Of a stretch of 36,025 nucleotides of DNA, positions 1-9,143 are shown piece by piece; position 1 is the stretch's first letter, and each line of letters starts with the position of its first letter. A program made the position numbers and the translations under genes. Origin of the DNA: an uncultured Prevotellaceae bacterium (GTDB lineage: Bacteria; Bacteroidota; Bacteroidia; Bacteroidales; Bacteroidaceae); assembly GCA_945787625.1 (NCBI GenBank), contig CALZJL010000001.1, forward strand, positions 1 through 36,025, read 5' to 3'. The notes beneath the pieces are model-generated. The model searched no databases. It was not told where the DNA came from and saw only the letters and a list, made by a program, of their open reading frames with translations.

Positions 1-119
1 TTAAAGACATCTCAGCCGAACTCGACTTCCCCAGCCTCTCATTCTTCGGGCAATACATGCGCGCCCACTTCGGCATGAGCCCCAAAGAGTACCGCAAAAG
101 CATAACCTCAAAGAAGTGA
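1..119 (+). CDS. AraC-family transcriptional regulator, C-terminal end (partial)
   Basis: The reading frame is open from base 3 and closes with TGA at 117-119. It encodes 38 residues that contain FFGQYMRAHFGMSPKEYRK. That pattern (aromatic, x-x-x-F/M, then G-M-S-P-x-x-Y-R) is the second helix-turn-helix and C-terminal end of AraC/XylS DNA-binding domains. The rest of the gene lies upstream of the window, so it cannot be told whether this is a stand-alone AraC regulator or the tail of a hybrid two-component system. The next gene on the same strand starts 195 bases downstream and has its own promoter candidate, so co-transcription is not implied. Confidence 0.8.
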   Translation, partial: KDISAELDFPSLSFFGQYMRAHFGMSPKEYRKSITSKK

Positions 120-175
120 TTATTTTTGTGTTATCACCGCAAAACACAAAAGAGTACATATTTTCAGCACAAGAC

Positions 176-206
176 TTGCAAAATAAACAAATTTTCACTA
201 ACTTTA
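176..206 (+). promoter_or_regulatory. Bacteroides-type promoter candidate for the secreted protein gene
   Basis: TTG at 176-178 is followed after 20 bases by TAACTTTA at 199-206. This matches the Bacteroidales sigma-70 layout (-33 TTTG/TTG and -7 TAnnTTTG) at seven of eight positions in the -7 box. The predicted transcript would have a leader of about 100 bases before the ATG at 314. The rest of 120-313 shows nothing else I can support. Confidence 0.5.
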
Positions 207-313
207 CCACGCTAAAACTTAAGATAATGGCCATCTGAGCCATCATATACCCCATTTCAGACCAGCGGGTCTGAAGTCTAACTGTCTGACAAACTAAACT
301 TTAATATACTAAA

Positions 314-3300
314 ATGCGAAAACTTTTTTTAACATTCCTTGCGCTAATAGTACAGCTATGCGCATGGGCATTCGAAGGTGAATACCATAAGTACACCATT
401 AGTCCAAGTCAAAGTGATGGCACCCTGTCGGGCAGTACTGGTGATTGGAAAAACAAATGGGTCTCAACGGATAAGGTTGATGGTACGGCAGAAACCAATG
501 GCTTGAAACTGACGGTCAATGCCGATGCCAACAACTTCAAAGCCAGTGGCGAGGCGGCCCTCGATATGCGTTCAGGTACAGATAAGACATCGACCTACAC
601 ACTCACAGCCCCCGAAGGCTACTTGATTGCCTCCTACCAGTTTACATACAAAGGAGCAGCCAATAGTGTATACACCATCAAAATCGGTGATAAATATTAC
701 CCAGTTACTACCGAAGCCCGTACTATCGACAAAGAATACCCTGTTGAAAGCTCTACGACTTTCACGCTGACTGGCAACAACAATGAATTACTTTTCACAA
801 ACTTCACCGTAGAAGTTGTCAAAGATGAGAGTACATTAGAATCATTAGAAAATTTGGCAAGAAAAGCCAAGGCAGCAGTATCCAATGCTCGCTCCGATTT
901 AAACGGCTATTCAGAGACATTTGGTAGAAATCTCATCAACCAAGCCTCACAATATTCGTCTCCCTACACATGCCGCAGTACCCAAGAGCCAAATGGAGCA
1001 AATGTTGCAAACCTATTGGACGAAAGCTCTACTAACTATTGGCACTCTGACTGGAGCTCAGATGTCAACAAAGATACTCACTATCTCCAAGTGTCAATTA
1101 AAGATGTCGAAGCAGACGTCGATATGCTTTTTGTCACACTTGGGCGTCGAACTAATATAGCCAATGACCACCCCATTCAACTACGCGTGAAAGGCTACAA
1201 AGAAGACAATCCCTCACTCACATTTGATCAAGGACATGACTTAGGCGTACTTACATTCCCTTATACTCCGGCTGGTACAGATAGATCAAGAGAGTACTTC
1301 AACGCATTCGGTTACAAATATCTACGTTTTTATTGGGAAGCTTCAAATGGTACTTATCAAAGAGGATATTGGCATTGCACCTCATTTCAGTTGAATAACA
1401 ACAATGGCAGCAGAAATATTGACTCGCGTTTATACGACGAAACCGACTACAAGATGGCTCTTGGCAACGTAGAGGGGAGTAACTTGAATGCAACATTAAT
1501 GGGTGGGTTTGTTACTGCCCTCGAAAAATGCCACACCGATTTTTCCAATGCTGGAAGTGCCACAAGCCTGGGTACCATCACATGGTATCTAAAAGATGCT
1601 CAAAGCAACATCATCATGACAGAAAAGCGCAGAAACTGCAAATCTGGCACAACCTATTCACCTACGATGACCATGACAGGCTTTTCGCTTGATGGTGCCT
1701 CTGTGGAAGCCGATGGTACAGACCAAACAAAATATATTACATTCGCACCAGAGACAGGTTTTCCCAATTTTATCTCAAGCGTTGCAGATATCAACCAAGC
1801 CAAATGGTACAATATAAATGTTCGTAATAAATATGTCACTTACAATGCAGCAACCAATACATTCTACGACACCGATGACAATGCTCCCGTTGCCGACAAA
1901 AACGGTTGGTTTGCATTTGTTGGCGACCCAGAGGTAGGTTTCAAAATCTTCAACTACGGAGGAGCTTGCGCCTTTGGCTCGGACAATGTAAACACCAACA
2001 CAAAAATCAAGGGAGTGCGCGAAGCAGAAGCAGCCACGTATCTTTTTGAAAAACAAACTAATGACACATGGCAAGTGAGAGACGTGCGTGGAGCAAACGC
2101 ATTCCTAAATCAGCAAAGCACAAACCTTGGCATTTGGAACGCGAATGCACGTCCTGACGGTGGCAATAAATTTGTGATATCCGAAGTGACAGTACCAGAG
2201 GCCGATGTAGCGAAATATTTAGTTATCGTTGACGTTACTGCCACCGATGCACAGGGCAACAATCCTATTACATGGAGAGAAGACAAGTTCTACACAAGCG
2301 AGGCAACAGTTGATGCCCCATCGACCACATACTCATACATCAGCAATGCGTATACTCTCGTTGGAGAAAACTCTACGATTTCTGCTGAGAACCTCCACTT
2401 CAACTACACCACTACGCACACCATGCCGTTTGTCGAAGGCAAATTCTACCAGATAAAAAACAGAGATGCACACACATATGTAGAATACACGACAACTGGT
2501 ATGCACAAGGGGGTAGCATCCAACTGCGCTGCCGTCAACAACTTGTGGTGCTTTGAGCGTAAGGCTCACACGCCAAACAAATACTACATCTATAATGTGG
2601 GTGGTGCAAAATACGTAAAAGGAACCAGCGGAGCAGTATCTTTTACCGCAGACAAAACTGAAGCAACAGCCTATAGGCTATATACCCAAACTGGCGACGA
2701 GAGCAGCAGTATTTTCCGCTTTGACATCGACGGGGCTATGCGGTTGATGGGTAGCCATGGTAGCTGGAATGGTATATCCAATGGAGGAATAATAATCTGG
2801 AGTCCAGATAGGGATCAGAGGGGTGACAATGGCAACAAATTTTGGGTAGAGGAGTTTGATGAAAGTGTTTTTAACTACTTCTCACAAAATCCAGCCCCTT
2901 CCAGTGAGCCAACACTCGTTGGAGCGTATACGGGTACAGCAGAACAATATGCCGCAGCTAAAACCGCTTGTGATACATACAAAACCAATAAGACGCTTGC
3001 TAATCTAAAAGCAGCCTTAGCACCCTTCACGCAAGGTATTGCTGTAAGCATCAACCCCAATAAATATTACCAGTTCGTAGCCATGGAGACAAACGGCAAC
3101 AATGGTCGTGTGATATATAGCACAGATTATTGTGGTAAGACAGGAGGCAATGATCAGTACGGCGATCGCTTGTTGTACATAGGCGACAATGAGACCACAG
3201 CAGCTATTCCTACCTCAGCTTTTCAGTTCAAAGCCAGCAAAGAGGGAGGATACCAGATACAGCATGCGAACACCAAATACTGGTTTGCAAACCTCTCTAA

Positions 3301-4138
3301 CTTTAACGATGAGAGTAATCTTGACTTACCTGTCGAGCAAGGTAACGCTGGTACTTATCTTATTGAGAATGTCACAGGACAAACATCCACAATATGGTCA
3401 CTGCGTACAACTTCAAGTACAGTGAATTACATCCATAGCGGTTACGCAGGCAATGGTAATAATATTCTCGTCCGTAATCAAGGTCCAACAACCAACGAGG
3501 GCTGCCGCTGGGCAATACGCGAAATCACCCAGGTACCCGTATCTGTAAGCACGGTCAGGTGGGCTACGCTCTGCTTGCCTATGCCTGTGACCATACCATC
3601 AGATGCAGATCTCGAAGTCTACTATATATCCGAGATAACCTCTGACGGCATACTGACCCTCACGCTGATAGGGGGAGGTACCACCGTAGCCAAGGAGACC
3701 CCGATGTTGCTCTATTCATCAGCCGAGACTCTGCCAAAGACATACAACTTTGCTGTCTCTACCGAGACAGGCACATCATACACCTCGTCCAATAAACTCT
3801 CAGGCTCCACAGCACGCCGCAAAGGGTTTAGCACAACAACTTCAGAGTACTACGGTCTTGCCAACAAAGACAGAGTCGTGGGCTTCTACCCCTCTACGTC
3901 AGCAATCATCGCAGCAAACAAGGCATATCTGCTCAACAGCCAGATTCCCCCGGCACAGGCTGGTGCACGCGCCTTGTTATTCAGCACCGATGGCGATACT
4001 GAGACTGGCATCACAGCCACCGAGGCTACAACGCCAGACCTCCAAGGCGCAATCTACGATATGTACGGACGTCAGGTGAAAAAGATGCAGCGTGGAGGCA
4101 TCTATATCATCAACGGAACGAAAGTGATCGTAAAATAA
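314..4138 (+). CDS. Large secreted multidomain protein (discoidin-like and beta-trefoil-like segments)
   Basis: The protein has 1274 residues. Residues 1-19 form a typical signal peptide (basic start, hydrophobic core, ending near CAWA). A beta-sandwich-like region follows. From about residue 200 to 360 there is a stretch resembling F5/8-type C (discoidin) carbohydrate-binding domains, with features such as LLDESSTNYWHSDW and HYLQVSI. Two or more later segments (around WFAFVGDPEVGFKIFNYGG and FYQIKNRDAHTYVEY) look like ricin/beta-trefoil or similar binding repeats. The C-terminus ends in GAIYDMYGRQV and GGIYIINGTKVIVK, a pattern common at the end of Prevotella secreted proteins. No catalytic domain is recognised. 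A role in binding host or dietary glycans at the cell surface is inference. Confidence 0.75.
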   Translation: MRKLFLTFLALIVQLCAWAFEGEYHKYTISPSQSDGTLSGSTGDWKNKWVSTDKVDGTAETNGLKLTVNADANNFKASGEAALDMRSGTDKTSTYTLTAPEGYLIASYQFTYKGAANSVYTIKIGDKYYPVTTEARTIDKEYPVESSTTFTLTGNNNELLFTNFTVEVVKDESTLESLENLARKAKAAVSNARSDLNGYSETFGRNLINQASQYSSPYTCRSTQEPNGANVANLLDESSTNYWHSDWSSDVNKDTHYLQVSIKDVEADVDMLFVTLGRRTNIANDHPIQLRVKGYKEDNPSLTFDQGHDLGVLTFPYTPAGTDRSREYFNAFGYKYLRFYWEASNGTYQRGYWHCTSFQLNNNNGSRNIDSRLYDETDYKMALGNVEGSNLNATLMGGFVTALEKCHTDFSNAGSATSLGTITWYLKDAQSNIIMTEKRRNCKSGTTYSPTMTMTGFSLDGASVEADGTDQTKYITFAPETGFPNFISSVADINQAKWYNINVRNKYVTYNAATNTFYDTDDNAPVADKNGWFAFVGDPEVGFKIFNYGGACAFGSDNVNTNTKIKGVREAEAATYLFEKQTNDTWQVRDVRGANAFLNQQSTNLGIWNANARPDGGNKFVISEVTVPEADVAKYLVIVDVTATDAQGNNPITWREDKFYTSEATVDAPSTTYSYISNAYTLVGENSTISAENLHFNYTTTHTMPFVEGKFYQIKNRDAHTYVEYTTTGMHKGVASNCAAVNNLWCFERKAHTPNKYYIYNVGGAKYVKGTSGAVSFTADKTEATAYRLYTQTGDESSSIFRFDIDGAMRLMGSHGSWNGISNGGIIIWSPDRDQRGDNGNKFWVEEFDESVFNYFSQNPAPSSEPTLVGAYTGTAEQYAAAKTACDTYKTNKTLANLKAALAPFTQGIAVSINPNKYYQFVAMETNGNNGRVIYSTDYCGKTGGNDQYGDRLLYIGDNETTAAIPTSAFQFKASKEGGYQIQHANTKYWFANLSNFNDESNLDLPVEQGNAGTYLIENVTGQTSTIWSLRTTSSTVNYIHSGYAGNGNNILVRNQGPTTNEGCRWAIREITQVPVSVSTVRWATLCLPMPVTIPSDADLEVYYISEITSDGILTLTLIGGGTTVAKETPMLLYSSAETLPKTYNFAVSTETGTSYTSSNKLSGSTARRKGFSTTTSEYYGLANKDRVVGFYPSTSAIIAANKAYLLNSQIPPAQAGARALLFSTDGDTETGITATEATTPDLQGAIYDMYGRQVKKMQRGGIYIINGTKVIVK

Positions 4139-4177
4139 CCCCATTCCTCACAACAAGAAAATTACAACACGACACTT

Positions 4178-4381
4178 ATGAAAAAGACATATATCAGCCC
4201 CACCGTCACCGTATATACCCTATGTACTAACGACGGCATTCTCACCACAAAGAGCAATCTAAAAGTGACAGTAACCACGACTGACGATACTAAAAAGATT
4301 ACCACAGAGAACGAGTTTCTGGGCAGAGAGAAAGAGAGCGACCTCGACAAGAACTATCAGGAGTGGGACAGCGGTTGGTAA
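4178..4381 (+). CDS. Small hypothetical protein (67 aa) following the secreted protein
   Basis: ATG starts 39 bases after the stop of the 1274-residue gene, and the frame ends TGG TAA at 4376-4381. The N-terminus MKKTYISPTVTVYTL resembles small proteins often found beside secreted proteins in Prevotella, but I know of no assigned function. There is no clear signal peptide and no cysteine pair. The rest is threonine- and acid-rich, ending in DSGW. It is probably co-transcribed with the upstream gene, and the hairpin at 4410-4450 would terminate both. Its last three codons lie inside the 99-bp repeat that recurs at 5753. Confidence 0.6.
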   Translation: MKKTYISPTVTVYTLCTNDGILTTKSNLKVTVTTTDDTKKITTENEFLGREKESDLDKNYQEWDSGW

Positions 4382-4471
4382 TCCCCACCGCCCCACACAC
4401 ATAAACAAACTGCAGCGGCTATCTACTCAAATGAGTGACAGCCGCTGCAGCTCGTTTTGTGAAAAGGTATC
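4373..4471 (+). repeat. 99-bp direct repeat, copy 1 (contains terminator)
   Basis: This stretch recurs without a mismatch at 5753-5851, 1380 bases away. It begins at GGTTGGTAATCC, which includes the stop codon of the 67-residue protein gene, and ends at GAAAAGGTATC. The flanks differ on both sides. The two copies bracket the ATPase gene, so recombination between them would remove or release that gene cleanly while leaving one terminator. Confidence 0.95.
4410..4460 (+). terminator. Hairpin terminator after the secreted protein operon
   Basis: CTGCAGCGGCT (4410-4420) pairs perfectly with AGCCGCTGCAG (4440-4450). Inside the loop a second stem, ACTCA (4425-4429) with TGAGT (4432-4436), extends the fold. 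CTCGTTTTGTG follows on +. The minus strand also has a T-rich tail (TTTGTTTATG), so the element can act in both directions. Confidence 0.75.
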
Positions 4472-4482
4472 ACACTTATCAA

Positions 4483-4506
4483 AAAAATGCACTCAATTGC
4501 ATTTTT
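4483..4506. repeat. AT-rich inverted repeat upstream of the ATPase gene
   Basis: AAAAATGCA (4483-4491) and TGCATTTTT (4498-4506) are perfect inverted copies around a six-base loop. It may be a weak terminator, a second barrier after the 99-bp repeat, or an operator next to the ATPase promoter. The sequence does not decide between these. Confidence 0.5.
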
Positions 4507-4529
4507 CTTCCAATTTATTTATAACTTTG
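4497..4529 (+). promoter_or_regulatory. Bacteroides-type promoter candidate for the ATPase gene
   Basis: A perfect -7 box TAACTTTG lies at 4522-4529. A TTG at 4497-4499 is a possible -33 element, with a slightly long 22-base spacer. The ATG of the ATPase follows at 4576. The ATPase cassette therefore appears to carry its own promoter between the two direct repeats. Confidence 0.5.
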
Positions 4530-4575
4530 CATCGCAATTCATTTTTATTGACTCCTTGACAAACTTGGCAAGACA

Positions 4576-5784
4576 ATGAAACAGATACCACGAACTTCCT
4601 ATCTCGACCAGCTAAATACATGGCGTGACAAACAGATTATAAAGGTAATAACAGGTATTCGCCGTTCTGGTAAGAGTACATTGATGCAACAATACCAGCA
4701 GCAACTCCTTTCCCTTGGAGTCAAGTCAGAGCAGGTACAAGTATACAATTTCGAGGACTTGGCAAACGAGCACCTATTGGACTACCGCCAGTTGTACTCC
4801 CATGTCACCCAGCAGTTATTGCCCGACTGCCAGAACTACCTATTCTTTGACGAGGTACAGATGGTCAACGAATACCAGCGAGCCATCGACAGCCTTTTCC
4901 TTCGTCCCAATGTAGATATTTACATGACAGGCTCCAACGCCTATCTGTTGTCCAGCGAAATAGCCACGTTGCTTTCCGGCCGTTATATAGAGATACGGCT
5001 TCTGCCCTTGTCGTTTGCAGAATTCTGTTATCAGTCGCCATTGTCCTTAGAAGAGAACTACCGCCGTTACCTGTCACTAACGTCTTTTCCCTACGGATTA
5101 CAGTTGCCTCATGCCGATGCCGTCCGCGAATACCTTGACGGTCTTTATAGTACAGTTGTCCTGAAGGATGTTGTCAGCCGTCGAAAGTTGCAAGATATGG
5201 ATTTATTGGGACGTATCGTCCGTTTCCTTTCCGACAATATCGGCAGCCTAACCTCGGTCAAGAGCGTCACAAACAACCTACAGGCCGGAGGACGTAAAGT
5301 GTCCGACCATACCGTAGAGTCCTATGTGCAGTCGTTGGTAGAGTGTTTCCTGTTCTATCGCATAGAACGTTACGACATCCGTGGCAAACAGCGTCTGAAG
5401 GTAGGACATAAATATTACATTACAGACTTGGGGCTTCGTCATTTGCTCATCGGAATTCGTGGAGGCGACTTAGGCCATTTACTTGAGAATATCATCTGTC
5501 TGGAGCTCATTCGCCGAGGTTATCACGTCATGGTAGGCAAGATGGGCGATACCGAGGTCGATTTCGTTGCATTACAGTCTGGACAGCCAGCCTATTTTCA
5601 GGTTTCCCTGTCCGTTCGCGACGAAGCAACCCTCCAACGCGAGTTGACCCCATTGCGTCAGATTAACGACCACTATCCTAAATACCTAATTACTCTCGAT
5701 CCCGATCCTTTAGTCCTCCACGATGGTATCCGCCAACTCTACGCACTCGATTGGTTGGTAATCCCCACCGCCCCACACACATAA
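4576..5784 (+). CDS. AAA-type ATPase with DUF4143 C-terminal domain
   Basis: The 402-residue protein has a Walker A motif GIRRSGKS near residue 28, a Walker B-like stretch LFFDEVQ near residue 95, and a sensor-like MTGSNA soon after. The order and spacing fit the AAA_14/DUF4143 ATPases common in Bacteroidota. The second half includes EVDFVALQ, a stretch recalling nuclease-fold (PD-(D/E)XK-like) elements often placed there. The cellular role of the family is poorly known. The last residues (VIPTAPHT) are encoded by the 99-bp repeat, so the native C-terminus, probably just after LDWL, seems to have been replaced by read-through into the repeat. The gene lies between two direct repeats and has its own promoter candidate, which suggests recent acquisition. 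Confidence 0.85.
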   Translation: MKQIPRTSYLDQLNTWRDKQIIKVITGIRRSGKSTLMQQYQQQLLSLGVKSEQVQVYNFEDLANEHLLDYRQLYSHVTQQLLPDCQNYLFFDEVQMVNEYQRAIDSLFLRPNVDIYMTGSNAYLLSSEIATLLSGRYIEIRLLPLSFAEFCYQSPLSLEENYRRYLSLTSFPYGLQLPHADAVREYLDGLYSTVVLKDVVSRRKLQDMDLLGRIVRFLSDNIGSLTSVKSVTNNLQAGGRKVSDHTVESYVQSLVECFLFYRIERYDIRGKQRLKVGHKYYITDLGLRHLLIGIRGGDLGHLLENIICLELIRRGYHVMVGKMGDTEVDFVALQSGQPAYFQVSLSVRDEATLQRELTPLRQINDHYPKYLITLDPDPLVLHDGIRQLYALDWLVIPTAPHT

Positions 5785-5851
5785 ACAAACTGCAGCGGCT
5801 ATCTACTCAAATGAGTGACAGCCGCTGCAGCTCGTTTTGTGAAAAGGTATC
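5753..5851 (+). repeat. 99-bp direct repeat, copy 2 (contains terminator)
   Basis: This is identical to 4373-4471. Here its first 32 bases are read as the final codons of the ATPase gene, through TAA at 5782-5784. Beyond its end at 5851 the flank differs from copy 1, and the last gene of the capsule operon ends 16 bases further on. Confidence 0.95.
5790..5840. terminator. Bidirectional hairpin terminator between the ATPase gene and the capsule operon
   Basis: This is the same hairpin as in repeat copy 1: CTGCAGCGGCT at 5790-5800 pairs with AGCCGCTGCAG at 5820-5830. It lies between two convergent genes. On + it would end ATPase transcription; on the minus strand it is followed by TTTGTTTATG and would end the capsule operon. 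Confidence 0.7.
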
Positions 5852-5866
5852 GTGCCCGAGTCTCCG

Positions 5867-6937
5867 TCAGTACAGAGCCTCATACTGCTTGGCGATACGC
5901 TCCCATGTGTAGTGCTCCATAGCCAAGGACTTCATCACCGTACCGTCCAGACTTTGGTTCGACAAGAGCGACATCAACTCAGCAGCATCATTATAATAGT
6001 ATGCCCGTCCGAAAGTGGTAGCCCTATTGTAGACCACATCAAAAGCCAAAATAGGACGCCCGAAAAACATCGCCTCGACCAACGAAGGATTAGTACCTCC
6101 AGCACTATGCCCATGTACGTACACTCTGGCGTTCTCTCTCAGTGCATAAAGTACGTCCAAGTCATACACACTATCGAGCATACGGATATTAGCATACTCT
6201 CCATACTTCTCCTTCAAGCTCTTGCCATACCCGCTATGATTCCAATTCCCGATAAAGACCAAATCCATCCCACTCTCGGCAAAGGCCTCTAACGTAATAT
6301 GACAGTTATTCTCTGGTTCTATCCTGCACACACTCACGGCATAGCCATGCCTCTCCACTCCCCACTCCCCCAGAATCTCAGCCTGACGCTCAGCCGACAC
6401 ATCGCGCATAGCATGATTGCCACCATACGCTATCAGATGCGAACTCTTGCGATACGTCCTCTCCACATAGTCCTGTATGCCCTTGTTGTCAGCGATGACC
6501 ACATTGGCGCAATGCACAGCTATAGCCTCGCTCGTCCTCAAGAGCCATTTTGCAAAGCCTCTCCATTTCGTACGCCTATGCTCCTGCCCATCGATATTCA
6601 CTATCAGCTTTTTCCTGTATAGCAGTCTAAACAAAGGCATGAAGATACAGCCCGACACACCCAGCACCACCACCGTATCGTATCGCCCGATACAGCATAG
6701 CATCGACAATATATCGTAAGGCATACTCTGCATACCATTTGCATGAAACCAAGGCACATACCTAATAGATGCACCCTTGTACGTCCTCACTCTGTATTCA
6801 TAATCTCTGGCAGAGCAAAAGATTGTATACTGGATACCCGGCGAGCTGTTCTCCCCGATGATATTCTCCACCAACGTCTCAAATCCACCATACTGAGCTG
6901 GTACTCCCTGAATACCCACTATAGCGACTCTCTTCAT
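5867..6937 (-). CDS. Glycosyltransferase, DUF1972/GT4-like
   Basis: I chose the ATG at 6937 (MKRVAIVGIQGVPAQYGGFE) because it begins exactly at the conserved DUF1972 N-terminus (VAIVGxxGxPAxYGGFE). The longer frame starts with GTG at 6958 inside the upstream gene's end. The protein has 356 residues. The C-terminal half has a GT-B donor site, AGGTNPSLVEAMFFGRPILAFD. Family knowledge points to rhamnosyl- or other sugar transfer onto a lipid-linked capsule precursor at the cytoplasmic face; the donor sugar cannot be read from sequence. It is the last gene of the operon, overlapping no one and ending just before the shared terminator. Confidence 0.85.
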   Translation of the reverse strand: MKRVAIVGIQGVPAQYGGFETLVENIIGENSSPGIQYTIFCSARDYEYRVRTYKGASIRYVPWFHANGMQSMPYDILSMLCCIGRYDTVVVLGVSGCIFMPLFRLLYRKKLIVNIDGQEHRRTKWRGFAKWLLRTSEAIAVHCANVVIADNKGIQDYVERTYRKSSHLIAYGGNHAMRDVSAERQAEILGEWGVERHGYAVSVCRIEPENNCHITLEAFAESGMDLVFIGNWNHSGYGKSLKEKYGEYANIRMLDSVYDLDVLYALRENARVYVHGHSAGGTNPSLVEAMFFGRPILAFDVVYNRATTFGRAYYYNDAAELMSLLSNQSLDGTVMKSLAMEHYTWERIAKQYEALY

Positions 6938-6954
6938 CGTATCATAATTATTTC

Positions 6955-8040
6955 TCACAGTTTCAACTCATTCATCACCGCTGCAATCATAGCCTCGGCA
7001 TCATACTGTCTGGCACGGTGCAAAGCCTCGTCTGCCATCCGTACATATCCCTCCCTATCACTCAGCAGCCTCTCTACCCGTCGCTCTATGCCGTCAAGGT
7101 CCGTCATGTCTATCTTGTAGCCATTGACTCCGTCTGTCACCATCTCGGCGATGCCTCCCTCTGTGGGTACAACCACAGGCAGTCCAGCCGACATTGCCTC
7201 CAATGCAGTAAGTCCGAAAGTCTCGATAATCAGTCTCTTATCTGAGAGGTTCAGCACCACCGAAGCTTGCTGATAGAATCTCGCCACATCGTCTTGACGT
7301 GAATACAACTCGAGATTCTCTCCATAAGTAAAAGACTCGTCTGTCAGATATTTATCAATATTCTCCTGCGTATCATTAACGACCAACACAAAACGATATT
7401 GCGGCATACGTTGGGATAACAGGATAAATTCCTTTGTCCCCTTATACCCCTTCAGCGACCCCAACATCAGCACTGTCTTACGCTCGAAGGCAGCCTCGGG
7501 GTCGGGATTCAACCGCTTAACAAAATCCTCAGGCAACGCATTCGGCACCACAGTCGCCTTCTCCCTATGCTTCAGATATGAAGCCTGATATTCCGACACA
7601 CAGATAATCCTGTGAGCAAGCCGCTCCATCATGAAAGCCAATACCCTGTAAAGCCTCCCCTTCACAAACGCATTCTCATGGTAGTGATACACCACTCGTT
7701 TCCCCATCAGCCTTCCTGCCAAGGCAGACCCCACTGGCAGCAACGTATTGATGTAGAACACCACGTCCTTGCATAACAGCCATCGAAACGCAAGAAAGAA
7801 AGTATAAACCTGAGTCCAAACATATCGCAACATCGTAAGTGCAGGTCTGTCCGAGAATCTATACCAACAAGAATGTTTCTTCAGATTCTCATAGCGCAAC
7901 AGCTCGTCCAGCACACCTCCTTCGGAAGATACCAGATCTACCCTACACCCTTTCCTCAAAATCCCCTCCAACACCATTCTCAGCACCTTAGGGCTTCCAC
8001 TGTAGTCGTTGAGCAAGTGAAAACAGGCTATGCGTTTCAT
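6955..8040 (-). CDS. Glycosyltransferase family 4
   Basis: The 361-residue GT-B protein starts MKRIACFHLLNDYSGSPKVL, with a GSPK loop near residue 16 that is common in this subgroup. The C-terminal donor-binding signature is FGLTALEAMSAGLPVVVPTE near residue 290, with the E-x7-E motif of GT4 enzymes. It overlaps the upstream kinase gene by four bases (8037-8040), so the two are translationally coupled. It is expected to add a hexose or related sugar to the capsule repeat unit in the cytoplasm; the sugar is unknown. Confidence 0.85.
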   Translation of the reverse strand: MKRIACFHLLNDYSGSPKVLRMVLEGILRKGCRVDLVSSEGGVLDELLRYENLKKHSCWYRFSDRPALTMLRYVWTQVYTFFLAFRWLLCKDVVFYINTLLPVGSALAGRLMGKRVVYHYHENAFVKGRLYRVLAFMMERLAHRIICVSEYQASYLKHREKATVVPNALPEDFVKRLNPDPEAAFERKTVLMLGSLKGYKGTKEFILLSQRMPQYRFVLVVNDTQENIDKYLTDESFTYGENLELYSRQDDVARFYQQASVVLNLSDKRLIIETFGLTALEAMSAGLPVVVPTEGGIAEMVTDGVNGYKIDMTDLDGIERRVERLLSDREGYVRMADEALHRARQYDAEAMIAAVMNELKL

Positions 8041-9143
8041 TCGTTCAGACCCTTTAACAACTCAATCCAAATATTCATGGTACAGGCTACATCGCCACAG
8101 ATATTACCCCTTTCACGCATCGTGAACCGTGCAATAATATCCAGCAGATACTGCCTATACATAGCTGAATCTATCCAGCTCCCGTCTCCAGAATGGATAT
8201 ATACCTTTATCTCCTCTGCCTGCCAATGCTTCTCAAAGATAGCTGTCTGCATAAAGAAATGATAACGATCCAACATCGGAGGATAAGTCTTCATTGCATA
8301 CTCCCAGTCAAACACAAACAGTCTGCCACGGTCCACAAACATATTCCAAGGTGTGAAGTCAGCATGATATACACCATACTCTACCATTCGACCTTTATGT
8401 CCCATAAAGACTTTTTTTATCGCACCACCTACGATAGCCCTTGCCTCGTCTGACGGAAGCCAGTCAAGATGCTCTCTCAATTCCGACAATGTACGACAAT
8501 AGTCAGTCTCCTCAAACGGCATTACCCGTTTTGTCTTCTTAAACAAGTCGTCCAAAAACTCCTCGTGCAACCTTCCCCATTCGTGTATCACCCGTGAGCG
8601 ACTTGATTTGGCAGTCGTCTGCACCAACAAGTGTACACCACTACGCCACTCTCCAGCAAACAAGACCCTTGGCACGAGATCAATACCATGATGCTCTAAT
8701 TGAGTCAGGAGTTCCCTCTCCCGGTCAAACATACTAACTATCTCCGAGCGGTCGCTCACCTTACAATAGCCCAAGATTCTTTCGCCGACGCTTATCTGGA
8801 TGGTGATTTTCTGGTGCACACATGGCGTACCGCAGAACACCGAAAACTCTAATTTGTCAGTAGCAAACAGGTTGCACATCATCTCATGCAGATCATCAGC
8901 GAGACTACACCGTAAAGTTTCGATATGCAATTTCCGCTTTATCACCGGCAACCTATGCAACAAGGGGAACCACCGTTTCAACAGCTTTCCGTTCCTTCCG
9001 CTCGGCTGATACAAGTGCATGGCCGTACGCAACCCTTTTACAGGCATGAGCCAGACCTTACCGTCCTGATTCTCTATTCGATAAAACGGTTCGCTGTCCT
9101 CCCATCCCGACAGCACCTCTGTCAGTAGCTCAAACATGTTCAT
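8037..9143 (-). CDS. APH/LPS-kinase-like phosphotransferase
   Basis: The 368-residue protein carries a kinase catalytic loop HADFTPWN at about residue 260, the HxDxxxxN pattern of aminoglycoside phosphotransferase/choline kinase folds. A metal-binding DWEYA follows about 20 residues later in the DFG position. The N-terminal half lacks a clear family match. Given its place between two glycosyltransferases, a role in phosphorylating a sugar, as in LPS-core kinases, is inferred; resistance to aminoglycosides is unlikely in this context. It overlaps the downstream gene by four bases and the upstream glycosyltransferase by 14 bases (9130-9143). Confidence 0.7.
   Translation of the reverse strand: MNMFELLTEVLSGWEDSEPFYRIENQDGKVWLMPVKGLRTAMHLYQPSGRNGKLLKRWFPLLHRLPVIKRKLHIETLRCSLADDLHEMMCNLFATDKLEFSVFCGTPCVHQKITIQISVGERILGYCKVSDRSEIVSMFDRERELLTQLEHHGIDLVPRVLFAGEWRSGVHLLVQTTAKSSRSRVIHEWGRLHEEFLDDLFKKTKRVMPFEETDYCRTLSELREHLDWLPSDEARAIVGGAIKKVFMGHKGRMVEYGVYHADFTPWNMFVDRGRLFVFDWEYAMKTYPPMLDRYHFFMQTAIFEKHWQAEEIKVYIHSGDGSWIDSAMYRQYLLDIIARFTMRERGNICGDVACTMNIWIELLKGLNE

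Noticed and set aside
1..255. An 84-residue minus-strand ORF at the left edge
   Set aside because: It is antisense to the AraC-type C-terminus and the promoter region, and has no recognisable features.
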